Below, one piece after another: positions 14,572-22,413 of a stretch of 32,406 nt of DNA. A program made the translations under genes and the position numbers. Under the pieces are notes generated by a model. That model saw only the letters and a program-made list of their open reading frames with translations, was not told the origin of the DNA and searched no databases. How positions within the stretch are numbered: position 1 is the first letter of the stretch; each line of letters starts with the position of its first letter. The stretch is taken from assembly GCA_016872715.1 (NCBI GenBank), contig VGZD01000039.1:1-32406 (forward strand). The letters are read 5' to 3'. Origin of the DNA: Planctomycetota bacterium (GTDB taxonomy: Bacteria; Planctomycetota; UBA1135; GCA-002686595).

Positions 14572-16011
14572 TCACTCGCGATTGGAGAGGTAGATCCGCA
14601 GCGGGAGGGGATCCATCGGGCTCACGTGGGCACTGTGCGTCTCGATCAGCAGCCCGTTCGGCTCCGAGCGCACCAGAATCGACCGACCGCCCGCGCTCGC
14701 GGCGCGTCGATCGGCTTCGGCCTGTGCCGCGTCGGAGCCATCGCGGCGTGCGATGAGCGCGATGCGCAGCACGCGCTCGTAGGATTCGAGGCGCGCGAGC
14801 GCCGCGTTGGACACCGGACGGGTGGCGGCGAGCCACGCGGTCGCAAGGTCGTCGCTCGCGAGCGCGTGCCGCTCGTACGCTGGCGGCGCGCCGCGCGTGT
14901 CGAGCGGTTCGCGACTCCAGTCCGCGCAGCGTCGCCAACTGGCGAGGGCGTCCGCTCGTTCGCGTTCGAGCCACGGCGCGCGAAGTCCGGGAGCCGCGGG
15001 CCACTGGTCGAACGCCTCGACGCCACAGGGCTTGCCCGCGAGCAACCGCGCGTAGGCGCGATCGCACAGCGTGCGCTGGAGCTCGCAGGCTGCGACGTGT
15101 CGGCCTTGGGCGTCGAGTCCATCGAGATGGAGCACGAGGCGTTCCTCGTCGATCGCCTCGGGCGCATGCGCGAGCACCGCGGCCGTCGCGTTCAGCGCCA
15201 TCAGCTCGCACTCGACCCACGTGACGTAGGCGTCGTGCCACGGCAGGCCAGCGAGCGAATCGCACAGCGCGTGCGCGGCTTCGAGCGCACTCCGCGCGCG
15301 CATCGCGTCCTGCTCGAGCGCCCCGAGCGCGGCGAGCAGGCCGAGGTGTCGCACGACGGCGGCCGCGGTGTGGAGCGCGGGTTGGGGCAGCGGCTCGTCG
15401 GCGAGTTCCATGCGCGCGAGCCAGATCGCGCCATCGGCGCGGGGAAGCTCGCGCGCGGCGAGGGCGTGGACCCTGTGCGCTTCGTCGAGCACGCGCTGCC
15501 GCAACAGGGCTCGCAGACAGTCGCGCACCTGCGGGTCCGTCGCGGGCTGGGCCACGAACTCCGCGAGCCAGCCCTCGACCGACGCAAGATGTTGCTCAGG
15601 CTTCGCCGCGCTGCACTCGGTCGTGACTGCCTCGGGCGCGGCGAAGGACACTTCGAGCGCGGCGTGGCGTGGAGCTAGGAAACCGATCCCGGCCATGGAC
15701 TCGTAGGGGCCGGGCGCGGTGTCGAGCGCGACGTCCGGCCACTGACTCTCGACGTAACCTTGCGGCGGCGTGCGCACGAACACCTCGATCCACCGCGCGA
15801 GCGCGTCTGGAGCCGGAGCTTGTGTCCTGCCACCGCAGAGCGAGACCCCGACTCCGATGCGCGCGCGCTCGGCTTCGACGGCTCCATGGGCGGAACGCAC
15901 GACGCACCACCACGCAAGCGCGGCGAGGGCGGCCGCGACGCCGATCGACGCGCTCAGCCACAGCCAAGGTCGGCGGCGACCGAACCACTCTTCGCTGCGG
16001 GCGGCGGTCAT
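14572..16011 (-). CDS. Membrane-anchored protein of unknown function
   Basis: The predicted protein has 479 residues with one N-terminal membrane segment at about residues 16-40 (LWLSASIGVAAALAALAWWC) after a basic start, so most of it should face the periplasm. The rest is mainly helical, rich in Ala, Leu and charged residues, with scattered Cys. It ends in a short beta-like segment (SILVRSEPNGLLIET and a Pro-rich end). I do not recognise a family. It overlaps or abuts the ATP-grasp gene: the TGA stop and a possible GTG start share four bases. Both are therefore likely made together. A cell-envelope role is a guess from this coupling. Confidence 0.72.
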   Translation of the reverse strand: MTAARSEEWFGRRRPWLWLSASIGVAAALAALAWWCVVRSAHGAVEAERARIGVGVSLCGGRTQAPAPDALARWIEVFVRTPPQGYVESQWPDVALDTAPGPYESMAGIGFLAPRHAALEVSFAAPEAVTTECSAAKPEQHLASVEGWLAEFVAQPATDPQVRDCLRALLRQRVLDEAHRVHALAARELPRADGAIWLARMELADEPLPQPALHTAAAVVRHLGLLAALGALEQDAMRARSALEAAHALCDSLAGLPWHDAYVTWVECELMALNATAAVLAHAPEAIDEERLVLHLDGLDAQGRHVAACELQRTLCDRAYARLLAGKPCGVEAFDQWPAAPGLRAPWLERERADALASWRRCADWSREPLDTRGAPPAYERHALASDDLATAWLAATRPVSNAALARLESYERVLRIALIARRDGSDAAQAEADRRAASAGGRSILVRSEPNGLLIETHSAHVSPMDPLPLRIYLSNRE

Positions 16012-16136
16012 GCTCGGATTGTGCAGCGACGGCGAGCGCTTTCACAGCCCCGCGTCCACAGGGGTGATTCGCGCCCGTTTCGTCGCGCGAGCGCGGCGCG
16101 CATTTCGTGGGCGAGCTTGGCTCGCGTGCTCTGAGC

Positions 16137-16733
16137 TCACTCCGCCGCCGTCGGCAGTGGAAGGCTGTCGAGCAGGCTGTGCGCTTCGGCGGAGCGCAGG
16201 CAGGCGAGGATCTCGTCGCCGTGGGCGCTGACGCGCGCCGCCCCGATGCCGGTCACTTCGAGCAGTGTGCCCAGCGTGACGGGGCGCATGCGCGAGAGTG
16301 CTTCGAGCGTGGCGTTGGGCAGCAGGCGGTAGGCCGGAACGCCGAGTTCCTTGGAGCGGCGGGTGCGCCAGCGCCGCAGCTCGGCGGCGGCCCGCAGTCC
16401 CGCGGCATCGAGCGGCGCCGCGAGGGGCTCGCTCGGCGCGGAGAGGTCCATGGGAGCAGCGGCACAGCCCCGCGTCGGCTGCTCGTTGCGCCGTTCGTTC
16501 GCCCGCGCGCCGCGACGCCCGCGCGGAGGAGCGTCGACGTGCGGTCCACCGCTCACGGGCATGCTCTCGTCGTCGAACTCGAGGAAGCAGCCGAGGTACG
16601 GACGGCCACCGTGCTCGAAGAAGTACTCGCGCGCGTCGAGGACGCGGCGTTCGCCGAGCGCGGCGGCGAGCGGCGCCTCGTCGAAACCGCCGCGGTCGGG
16701 GTGAAAGGGAAGTTGGATCCAGCGCAGGTGCAT
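16137..16733 (-). CDS. HRDC-domain protein
   Basis: The predicted protein has 198 residues. Residues 1-52 form a small conserved domain (MHLRWIQLPFHPDRGGF, VLDAREYFFEHGGRPYL). A disordered Arg/Pro/Ala linker (about 60-110) leads to an HRDC domain at about 114-182 (LRRWRTRRSKELGVPAYRLL, then LLEVTGIGAARVSAHGDEIL), the nucleic-acid-binding helical domain of RecQ and RNase D. From memory, this N-terminal plus HRDC architecture occurs as an accessory protein next to some reverse transcriptases, including diversity-generating retroelements. No reverse transcriptase is visible here. An AAGGAG about ten bases upstream (16743-16748) supports the ATG at 16733; an earlier in-frame ATG at 16856 is less likely. 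Confidence 0.8.
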   Translation of the reverse strand: MHLRWIQLPFHPDRGGFDEAPLAAALGERRVLDAREYFFEHGGRPYLGCFLEFDDESMPVSGGPHVDAPPRGRRGARANERRNEQPTRGCAAAPMDLSAPSEPLAAPLDAAGLRAAAELRRWRTRRSKELGVPAYRLLPNATLEALSRMRPVTLGTLLEVTGIGAARVSAHGDEILACLRSAEAHSLLDSLPLPTAAE

Positions 16734-16742
16734 CGTGGGTGT

Positions 16743-16748
16743 CTCCTT
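16743..16748 (-). promoter_or_regulatory. Shine-Dalgarno site deciding the HRDC start
   Basis: The minus-strand AAGGAG lies about nine bases before the ATG at 16733 and favours that start over the in-frame ATG at 16856. Confidence 0.6.
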
Positions 16749-16913
16749 GCCCTCTCGTCGCGCGGCGCGCGCGCTGGTCGCGGCCGCGCGGGGGAATTCC
16801 GAGCGCGTTCCTTGCCATGGTGGATGCGCCGGCGGTTCACGGCTGTGCATGAGCACGCCGCTTTTCCCTGGCGGAAGGGGCGAGCAGGCGGGCGAGCTCG
16901 TCGTCCACGCGCC

Positions 16914-16970
16914 TGTGCTCGCCGTGTGGTGCTCGCCGTGTGGTGCTCGCCGTGTGGTGCTCGCCGTGGC
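16914..16970. repeat. 14-bp tandem repeat, nearly four copies
   Basis: TGTGGTGCTCGCCG is repeated exactly three times at 16925-16966, preceded by a shortened copy (16914-16924) and followed by the start of another. It lies between the stop of mqnE and the HRDC gene. There are no spacers. The unit is unrelated to the 13-bp and 16-bp arrays elsewhere in the window. Confidence 0.93.
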
Positions 16971-17012
16971 TGCGCCGCGCGCTCGCGCAACGGGCAGCGG
17001 GCAGCGGTCGGG

Positions 17013-18200
17013 CTAATTCGCGACCGGTGCGGGCCGCCCGACGGGAGCGAGCTCGGGGTCCGCGCTCCACACGACGTTGTAGAGCGTGTCGCGCTCGACC
17101 GGGATGCGCCCCGCGTCGCGGATCCACTGCACGAGCTCCGCGCGCTTGACCACTTCGGGCGTGGTCGCACCGGCGTCGTGGTAGATGTGCTCCTCGACCA
17201 CCGTGCCATCGACATCGTCCGCGCCGTAGGAGAGCGCGAGCTGCGCGATCGGGATGTCCATCAGGATCCAGTAGGCCTTGATGTGCGGGATGTTGTCGAG
17301 CAACAGGCGCCCGAGCGCGATCTCGCGCAGCTCGTCGACCGCGGTCGGGCCACTCACGTCGGCCATCTCGCTGTTGTCGGGGTGGAACGAGAGCGGGATG
17401 TAGGTCTGGAAACCGCCGGTTTCGTCCTGCAGGCGCCGCAGGCGGTCGAGGTGGTCGACGCGCTCCTCGGGCGTTTCGATGTGGCCGTGCAGCATGGTGC
17501 AGTTCGAGCGCAGGCCGGAGCGGTGCACCTTGCGCGCGACGGCGAGCCACTCGTCGCCGGAGATCTTCAAGTGGTAGGTCGCTCGGCGAACGCGCTCGCT
17601 GAAGACCTCGGCGCCACCGCCGGGCACCGAGCCCAGCCCCGCGGCCTTCAGTTCCTCGAGCACGACCTCGAGCGGCAGCTTGGCCGACTTGGCGATCTGG
17701 TCGAGCTCGACCATGGTGAAGGCCTTGATGTGGATCTCGGGCCGCGCGGCCTTCACGGCGCGCAGGAGCTCGAGGTAGTACGAGTAGGGGATCTTCGGCC
17801 AGACCCCCGCCACCATGTGCACCTCGGTCACGCTCTCGTGCAACTGCGCGCGGATCTTGGCCGCGGCCTGCTCCGGCGTGAGCTGGTAGGCGCCCTCTTG
17901 GCCCGGCAGGCGCTGGAACGCGCAGAAGCGGCACAGCTTGTTGCAGAGATTGGTGTAGTTGACGTGCTGGTTGACGTTGAAGTACGCGAGGTCGCCGTGC
18001 AGGCGTTCGCGCACGTGGTTGGCGAGCGCGCCGACCGCGTGCAAGTGCGGACTGCGGTAGAGCGCGACACCGTCGTCGTGCGAGAGGCGCTCGCGCGCGA
18101 GGACCTTCTCGCCAATCGGTCCAAGTCCGTGGGCGCGGGCGAGCTCGAGCAAGCGCTCGTCGCACGCGGTCGTCGTGGCGGTTGTCGTGGCGGTCGTCAT
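17013..18200 (-). CDS. mqnE: Aminodeoxyfutalosine synthase (radical SAM)
   Basis: The predicted protein has 395 residues. It joins 3-enolpyruvylbenzoate to SAM-derived adenosine to give aminodeoxyfutalosine. The radical-SAM cluster motif is CNKLCRFC (Cys86, Cys90, Cys93) after NVNQHVNYTNL. Family features follow: KAFTMVELDQIAK, GLGSVPGGGAEVFSERVR, TMLHGHIETPEERVDHL, TGGFQTYIPLSFHPDN and the C-terminal RIPVERDTLYN. The VPGGGAE and HIETPEERVDHL forms distinguish MqnE from MqnC. The Thr/Ala-rich start is encoded by small repeats. ATG 18200 is used here; a GTG at 18212 overlaps the mqnC stop (GTGA) and is an equally reasonable start. It lies directly downstream of mqnC. Confidence 0.93.
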   Translation of the reverse strand: MTTATTTATTTACDERLLELARAHGLGPIGEKVLARERLSHDDGVALYRSPHLHAVGALANHVRERLHGDLAYFNVNQHVNYTNLCNKLCRFCAFQRLPGQEGAYQLTPEQAAAKIRAQLHESVTEVHMVAGVWPKIPYSYYLELLRAVKAARPEIHIKAFTMVELDQIAKSAKLPLEVVLEELKAAGLGSVPGGGAEVFSERVRRATYHLKISGDEWLAVARKVHRSGLRSNCTMLHGHIETPEERVDHLDRLRRLQDETGGFQTYIPLSFHPDNSEMADVSGPTAVDELREIALGRLLLDNIPHIKAYWILMDIPIAQLALSYGADDVDGTVVEEHIYHDAGATTPEVVKRAELVQWIRDAGRIPVERDTLYNVVWSADPELAPVGRPAPVAN

Positions 18201-18208
18201 GGCGGTGC

Positions 18209-19447
18209 TCACGCGCTCGCTCCCGTCCACGCGCGCGGACGCGACTGGGCGCCCGAAGCTGGACCACGTTGCAGCTGCGGGTGGCGCGGATCGACGACGC
18301 CGTACCACGAGTTGCGCTGCAGCGGCGTGAAGCCCGCGCGCGCGATCACGTGCTCGAGCTTCTGGATCGGCGCGAGGTTGAAGCAACCGGCCGCGCTGAC
18401 GACGTTCTCTTCGAGCATCGTGCCGCCGAAGTCGTTGCAACCGTAGGAGAGCGTCACCTGCGCCAGCTTGAGGCCCGCGGTGACGTAGCTCGTCTGAATG
18501 TTGTCGAAGTTGTCGAGGAAGATGCGGGTGAGCGCCTGCATGCGCAGGTACACGCTGGGCGTCTTGCGCTCGGGGTAGAGGTGCTCGTCGGGCACGCCGT
18601 CGGGCTGCATCAGCCAGCACGCGAAGGCCGTGAAGCCGCCGGTCTCGTCCTGCAGGTCGCGCAGGCGCGTCAGGTGCTCGATGCACTCCGCGGTCGTCTC
18701 GACGTGGCCGAACATCATGGTCGCGGACGAGCGCAGACCGGCTTCGTGCACGCGCCGGTGCACTTCGAGCCAGCGCTCGGTCGAGGTCTTCTTGGGCGCG
18801 ATGATCTTGCGCACGCGCTCGACCAGAATTTCCGCGCCCGCGCCCGGCACGCTGCCCAAGCCCGCCGCGATCAGGTCGCGCAGCACGTCCTCGACCGGTC
18901 GCTTGTCGAGCTTGGAGAGGTGGTCGATCTCCGGCGCCGAGAGCGCGTGCAGGTTGATCTGCGGAAAGCGCGCGCGCAGGTCGGTGAACAGCTCGCACCA
19001 CCACTCGCTCTTCAAGTAGGGATGGTGCCCGCCCTGCATGAGCACTTGCCGCCCGCCGAGGTCGGCGAGTTCCTGCATGCGGCTCACGATCTCCTCGCGC
19101 GGCAGCACGTAGGCGCCGTCCGCCTTGGGGCGCCGGTAGAACGCGCAGAAGCCGCAGTCGGTGATGCAGACGTTCGTCGGATTGAGGTTGCGGTCGACGA
19201 TGTAGGTGACGTGCGGCTGGGGGTGCTTGGCGCGGCGCACGTGGTCGGCGAGCAGGCCCAAGGTGAGCATGTCCGCGCGCTCGTGCAGGTAGAGCGCCTC
19301 TTCCGGCGTGATGCGGCGACCTTCGCGCACCTTGGCGCCGATGCGCTCGAGCTCGCGGGCGACCTCGCCGCTTCGAGCGCGCGAGGCGAGGGGGGCGTTC
19401 CAGAGCGGATGGACGGGCGCCGGGGGCGCTGCAGGAGCCTGCTGCAT
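18209..19447 (-). CDS. mqnC: Cyclic dehypoxanthinyl futalosine synthase (radical SAM)
   Basis: The predicted protein has 412 residues. It cyclises dehypoxanthinyl futalosine by radical chemistry, the step before MqnD in menaquinone synthesis. The cluster motif is CITDCGFC (Cys94, Cys98, Cys101) after VTYIVDRNLNPTNV, followed by AFYRRP, which is characteristic of MqnC. Other features are LMQGGHHPYLKSEWW, LGSVPGAGAEILVERVR, TMMFGHVETTAECIEHL and the end segment GFTPLQRNSWYG. The first 30 residues are Pro/Ala-rich. Its stop overlaps the possible GTG start of mqnE, so the two enzymes are probably coupled. It is divergent from glyS, with 138 bp between them. Confidence 0.93.
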   Translation of the reverse strand: MQQAPAAPPAPVHPLWNAPLASRARSGEVARELERIGAKVREGRRITPEEALYLHERADMLTLGLLADHVRRAKHPQPHVTYIVDRNLNPTNVCITDCGFCAFYRRPKADGAYVLPREEIVSRMQELADLGGRQVLMQGGHHPYLKSEWWCELFTDLRARFPQINLHALSAPEIDHLSKLDKRPVEDVLRDLIAAGLGSVPGAGAEILVERVRKIIAPKKTSTERWLEVHRRVHEAGLRSSATMMFGHVETTAECIEHLTRLRDLQDETGGFTAFACWLMQPDGVPDEHLYPERKTPSVYLRMQALTRIFLDNFDNIQTSYVTAGLKLAQVTLSYGCNDFGGTMLEENVVSAAGCFNLAPIQKLEHVIARAGFTPLQRNSWYGVVDPRHPQLQRGPASGAQSRPRAWTGASA

Positions 19448-19585
19448 GACCCGCGAGTATAGGCCGATTGCGGCCCGATTCCCGCTCCAACGACGTCTCG
19501 ACAACGGGCCGAAACGGCCGCCGATGGAGTCCGCTCCCCGCGCTCCCTACACTCCTCGCCCCAATCGACCCGATCTGGAGCGCCC
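19448..19585. promoter_or_regulatory. Divergent promoter region between mqnC and glyS
   Basis: These 138 bp lie between two genes transcribed away from each other, so both promoters should be here. I cannot assign boxes confidently. Confidence 0.4.
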
Positions 19586-20944
19586 ATGTCGACCCCCGCA
19601 CCGAGCCTGATGGACAAGATCGTTTCCCTGTGCAAGCGCAGGGGCTTCGTGTTTCCGGCCTCCGAGATCTACGGGGGCATCGGCAACACCTACGACTACG
19701 GCCCGCTCGGCGTCGAGCTCAAGCGCCGCGTCAAGGACGCTTGGTGGACGCGCATGGTCACCCTGCGCGACGACATCGTCGGCCTCGACAGCGCCATCAT
19801 CCAAAACCCCAAGACGTGGGAGACCTCGGGCCACGTCTCGAACTTCACCGACCCGATGGTCGACTGCAAGAAGTGCAAGGGGCGCTTCCGCGCGGACAAG
19901 CTCGACGACGCGCGCTGCCCGGAGAAGCCGTCCAAGAAGCCCGGCGAGTGCGGGGGCGAGCTCACCGAAGCGCGCGAGTTCAACCTGATGTTCAAGACCA
20001 ACGTCGGTCCCGTCGAGGGCTCCGGCTCGGTCGCCTACCTGCGCCCCGAGACCGCGCAGGGCATCTTCCTCAACTTCAAGAACGTGCTCGAGAGCTCGCG
20101 CGTCAAGCCGCCGTTCGGCATCGCGCAGATCGGCAAGTCGTTCCGCAACGAGATCACGCCCGGCAACTTCGTGTTCCGCACGCGCGAATTCGAGCAGGCC
20201 GAGATGGAGTTCTTCATCCCGCCCGAGCAAAACGACCAGTGGTATGCGTACTGGGTCAACGAGCGCTTCAGTTGGTACGTCGACTACGGCATCGATCCCT
20301 CCAAGCTGCGCAAGTACGAGCACCCGCAGGCCAAGCTCGCGCACTACTGCAAGGCCTGCACGGACGTCGAGTACGAGTACCCGTTCGGTTGGGGCGAGCT
20401 CGAGGGCATCGCCTGCCGCACGGACTTCGACCTCAAGAGCCACTCGGCCGCCTCGGGCAAGGACCTCACGTACTTCGATCCCGAATCGAAGGCGCGCTAC
20501 ACGCCTTGGGTGGTCGAGCCCGCCGCCGGTGTCGACCGCACGGCGCTGACCTTCCTGATCGACGCCTACGAGGAGCAGGCGCTGCCCGACGGCGACGTGC
20601 GCACGGTGCTGCACTTCCACCCCGAGATCGCGCCGATCACGGTCGCGGTGCTGCCGCTCGTCAAGAAGGAAGGCATGCCCGAGAAGGCGAGCGCGATCGA
20701 CCGCCTGCTGCGGCAGGCACGCTTCACGACCTTCTACGACGAGAGCGCGGCCATCGGGCGCCGCTACCGCCGTCAGGACGAGGTCGGCACGCCCTACTGC
20801 GTCACGATCGACGGCGAGACGCTCGTGAACGACGTCGTCACCGTGCGCCACCGCGACTCGATGACGCAGGAGAGCGTCAAGGTCGCGGACCTCGAGGCGT
20901 ACCTGCGCGGCGCCATGCGCAGTTGGAAGCGAGCGAGCAAGTAG
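19586..20944 (+). CDS. glyS: Glycyl-tRNA synthetase, single-chain type
   Basis: The predicted protein has 452 residues and charges tRNA-Gly. It is the homodimeric class II type and not the alpha/beta GlyQ-GlyS pair. The N-terminus has CKRRGFVFPASEIYGGIGNT and YDYGPLGVELKRRVKD (motif 1 region). RPETAQGIFLNF is motif 2 flanking sequence, RNEITPGNFVFRTREFEQAE gives the active-site loop, and VEPAAGVDRTALTFL is motif 3. A Cys-rich insertion (CKKCKGRF to CPEK to GECGGE) is a zinc ribbon. The C-terminal anticodon-binding domain includes APITVAVLPLVKK and the FYDESAAIGRRYRRQDEVGT signature. All parts look intact. It is well separated from the downstream pilin operon. Confidence 0.96.
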   Translation: MSTPAPSLMDKIVSLCKRRGFVFPASEIYGGIGNTYDYGPLGVELKRRVKDAWWTRMVTLRDDIVGLDSAIIQNPKTWETSGHVSNFTDPMVDCKKCKGRFRADKLDDARCPEKPSKKPGECGGELTEAREFNLMFKTNVGPVEGSGSVAYLRPETAQGIFLNFKNVLESSRVKPPFGIAQIGKSFRNEITPGNFVFRTREFEQAEMEFFIPPEQNDQWYAYWVNERFSWYVDYGIDPSKLRKYEHPQAKLAHYCKACTDVEYEYPFGWGELEGIACRTDFDLKSHSAASGKDLTYFDPESKARYTPWVVEPAAGVDRTALTFLIDAYEEQALPDGDVRTVLHFHPEIAPITVAVLPLVKKEGMPEKASAIDRLLRQARFTTFYDESAAIGRRYRRQDEVGTPYCVTIDGETLVNDVVTVRHRDSMTQESVKVADLEAYLRGAMRSWKRASK

Positions 20945-21046
20945 CGCGGGCCCGCTTTCATCGTCGTTCCGGCCGCGCGCCCCTCTCCGGCCGCGAGTAC
21001 GCCTGTGTTTCAGCGTCGAAGCGCTGCAACACCGCCCCTGAAATCG

Positions 21047-21065
21047 CTTCCCGCCCCGCGGGAAG
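21047..21065 (+). terminator. Hairpin downstream of glyS
   Basis: CTTCCCGC (21047-21054) and GCGGGAAG (21058-21065) form an eight-pair stem with a three-base loop about 100 bp after the glyS stop. There is no T run. It could end the glyS transcript or lie in the leader of the pilin operon. Confidence 0.4.
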
Positions 21066-21179
21066 TGCCGCGCTGGAATTGCGATTTCCTGTTCAGGCGG
21101 GCCCCGCGCGCGGGACGAACCATGGCCTTGGGAACATCGTGTTGCGCGCCTCTCGCGGGCCGCGCCGTGCGATGGGGGC

Positions 21180-21740
21180 ATGGGGAACGGGACACAACGC
21201 AATCGACGGGGCGGTTTCACGCTGCTCGAGGTGCTCGTCGGCGGAGTCGTGCTCACGCTGGGCGCGGTCGGGATGGCGGGGGCGATGCTCTCGTCGCTCA
21301 CCCTGCAGCGCTGCGAGAGCGACGCTGCGCTCGCGCGCGTCGCGGCGCGCCGCGTGCTCGAGGAACTGACGGCCGCGGATTTCACGCAGGTCTACGCGCT
21401 CTACAACCAGAGCACGCAGGACGACGGCGGGCTCTCGCTCGCCGCGCGCGGCAGCAACTTCGCCGTGGCAGGCCTGCGCGCGCGCCCGGGGGACGCGGAC
21501 GGGCAGTGCGGTCGCGTGCTGTTCCCGACCGTCGTCGCCGGCGGTGTCGAGTGGCTGCGCGAGGACGTCGTGGATCCCTCGCTCGGCATGCCGCGCGATC
21601 TCAATGCCGACGGCGTCATCGACGGACAGAACCGCGCGCTCGACTATGAGCTCCTGCCCGTGCGCGTGCGCGTCGAGTGGCGCGGAGCGCGCGGCGACGA
21701 GAACTTCGATCTGGAGACGATCCTGTGCCGTCGCCGTTGA
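21180..21740 (+). CDS. Type IV pilin-like protein (PilV-like minor pilin or pseudopilin)
   Basis: The predicted protein has 186 residues with a prepilin leader: RRGGFTLLEVLVGG, cleaved after Gly12 so that the mature protein starts with Phe and has Glu at position 5. A hydrophobic helix follows (VVLTLGAVGMAGAMLSSL). The globular part contains DLNADGVIDG near residue 142, which fits an EF-hand/dockerin-like calcium loop. The family is probably a minor pilin or T2SS pseudopilin of the PilV/GspI group. It is the first gene of a four-gene block; the next start lies inside its last codons. The exact machine it belongs to is unknown, because no assembly ATPase or secretin is in the window. Confidence 0.85.
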   Translation: MGNGTQRNRRGGFTLLEVLVGGVVLTLGAVGMAGAMLSSLTLQRCESDAALARVAARRVLEELTAADFTQVYALYNQSTQDDGGLSLAARGSNFAVAGLRARPGDADGQCGRVLFPTVVAGGVEWLREDVVDPSLGMPRDLNADGVIDGQNRALDYELLPVRVRVEWRGARGDENFDLETILCRRR

Positions 21741-22396
21741 ACGCACATCGCGCGCGACGCGGCGCGACCCTGCTGGAGGTCGTGATCGCGACCGGTTGTC
21801 TCACCTTGCTGCTCGGCGCGATCGGCGCGGTCGCCCAGCGCGGACGTTCCGCTGCGGAGGCCGGCGTGAGCGCCGCGGCACTCTCGGCGCGGGCCCAGCG
21901 GCTCGTCGACCGCATCGCGAGCGAGCTCATGAACGCGACCGCGGAGAGTCTGCCGCTTGCGCCAGCGGTCGGGCGCGCCACAGTGCAAGTCGATTTCCGC
22001 ACGGTCGAGGGCTTCGACGTCGTGCAAGGCGAGATCGAGGAAGGTGTGCAACGGCGCATCGCGCGCGTGCCCAGCCCGGAAGACCCCAACGACGGGATCG
22101 ACAACGACGGCGATGGTCTGGTGGACGAGGGGCAAGTCGTTCTCGTGCTCGACACGGCGTCGACTCCCTCGCGCGAACTCGTGCTCGCCAGTGACGTGAC
22201 GGAAGTGCTCGAGGGCGAAGTCGCGGGCAACAACGTCGACGACAACGGCAACGGCTTGATCGATGAAGGTGGACTCAGCCTGCAGTGGCGAAGCGGCGGA
22301 ACCAGCGTGGCGATTGGGGCCACCGTGGGGGCGCGTGGAGCGGGTGGAGGCGTGCTGCTGCGGACGGTTTCGACGATCGTTCACCTGAGGAACTGA
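21725..22396 (+). CDS. Type IV pilin-like protein with calcium-binding loops (PilW-like)
   Basis: The predicted protein has 223 residues from a GTG start that overlaps the previous gene by 16 bp. RRGATLLEVVIATG is a prepilin cleavage motif with mature Ala1 and Glu5. Upstream in-frame starts would lengthen the leader beyond normal. Two loops, DGIDNDGDGLVDEG near residue 122 and NVDDNGNGLIDEGG near residue 172, look like thrombospondin type 3-like or EF-hand calcium sites. The rest is beta-rich, ending in LLRTVSTIVHLRN. It is likely a minor pilin, co-translated with its neighbours. Confidence 0.83.
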   Translation: MPSPLNAHRARRGATLLEVVIATGCLTLLLGAIGAVAQRGRSAAEAGVSAAALSARAQRLVDRIASELMNATAESLPLAPAVGRATVQVDFRTVEGFDVVQGEIEEGVQRRIARVPSPEDPNDGIDNDGDGLVDEGQVVLVLDTASTPSRELVLASDVTEVLEGEVAGNNVDDNGNGLIDEGGLSLQWRSGGTSVAIGATVGARGAGGGVLLRTVSTIVHLRN

Positions 22397-22400
22397 GAGG

Positions 22401-22407
22401 GGAGAGG
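22401..22407 (+). promoter_or_regulatory. Shine-Dalgarno site of the PilX-like gene
   Basis: GGAGAGG lies six bases before the ATG at 22414, which fixes this start over longer in-frame options inside the previous gene. Confidence 0.65.
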
Positions 22408-22413
22408 TTTGGG

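Noticed and set aside
16137-19447. A diversity-generating retroelement around the HRDC gene
   Set aside because: No reverse transcriptase frame, Avd-like gene or template/variable repeat pair was found between or beside the neighbouring genes.
20945-21179. Small genes or an RNA gene between glyS and the pilin operon
   Set aside because: Open frames here have no start signal or family features, and no tRNA-like or known riboswitch fold could be recognised; only a short hairpin is supported.
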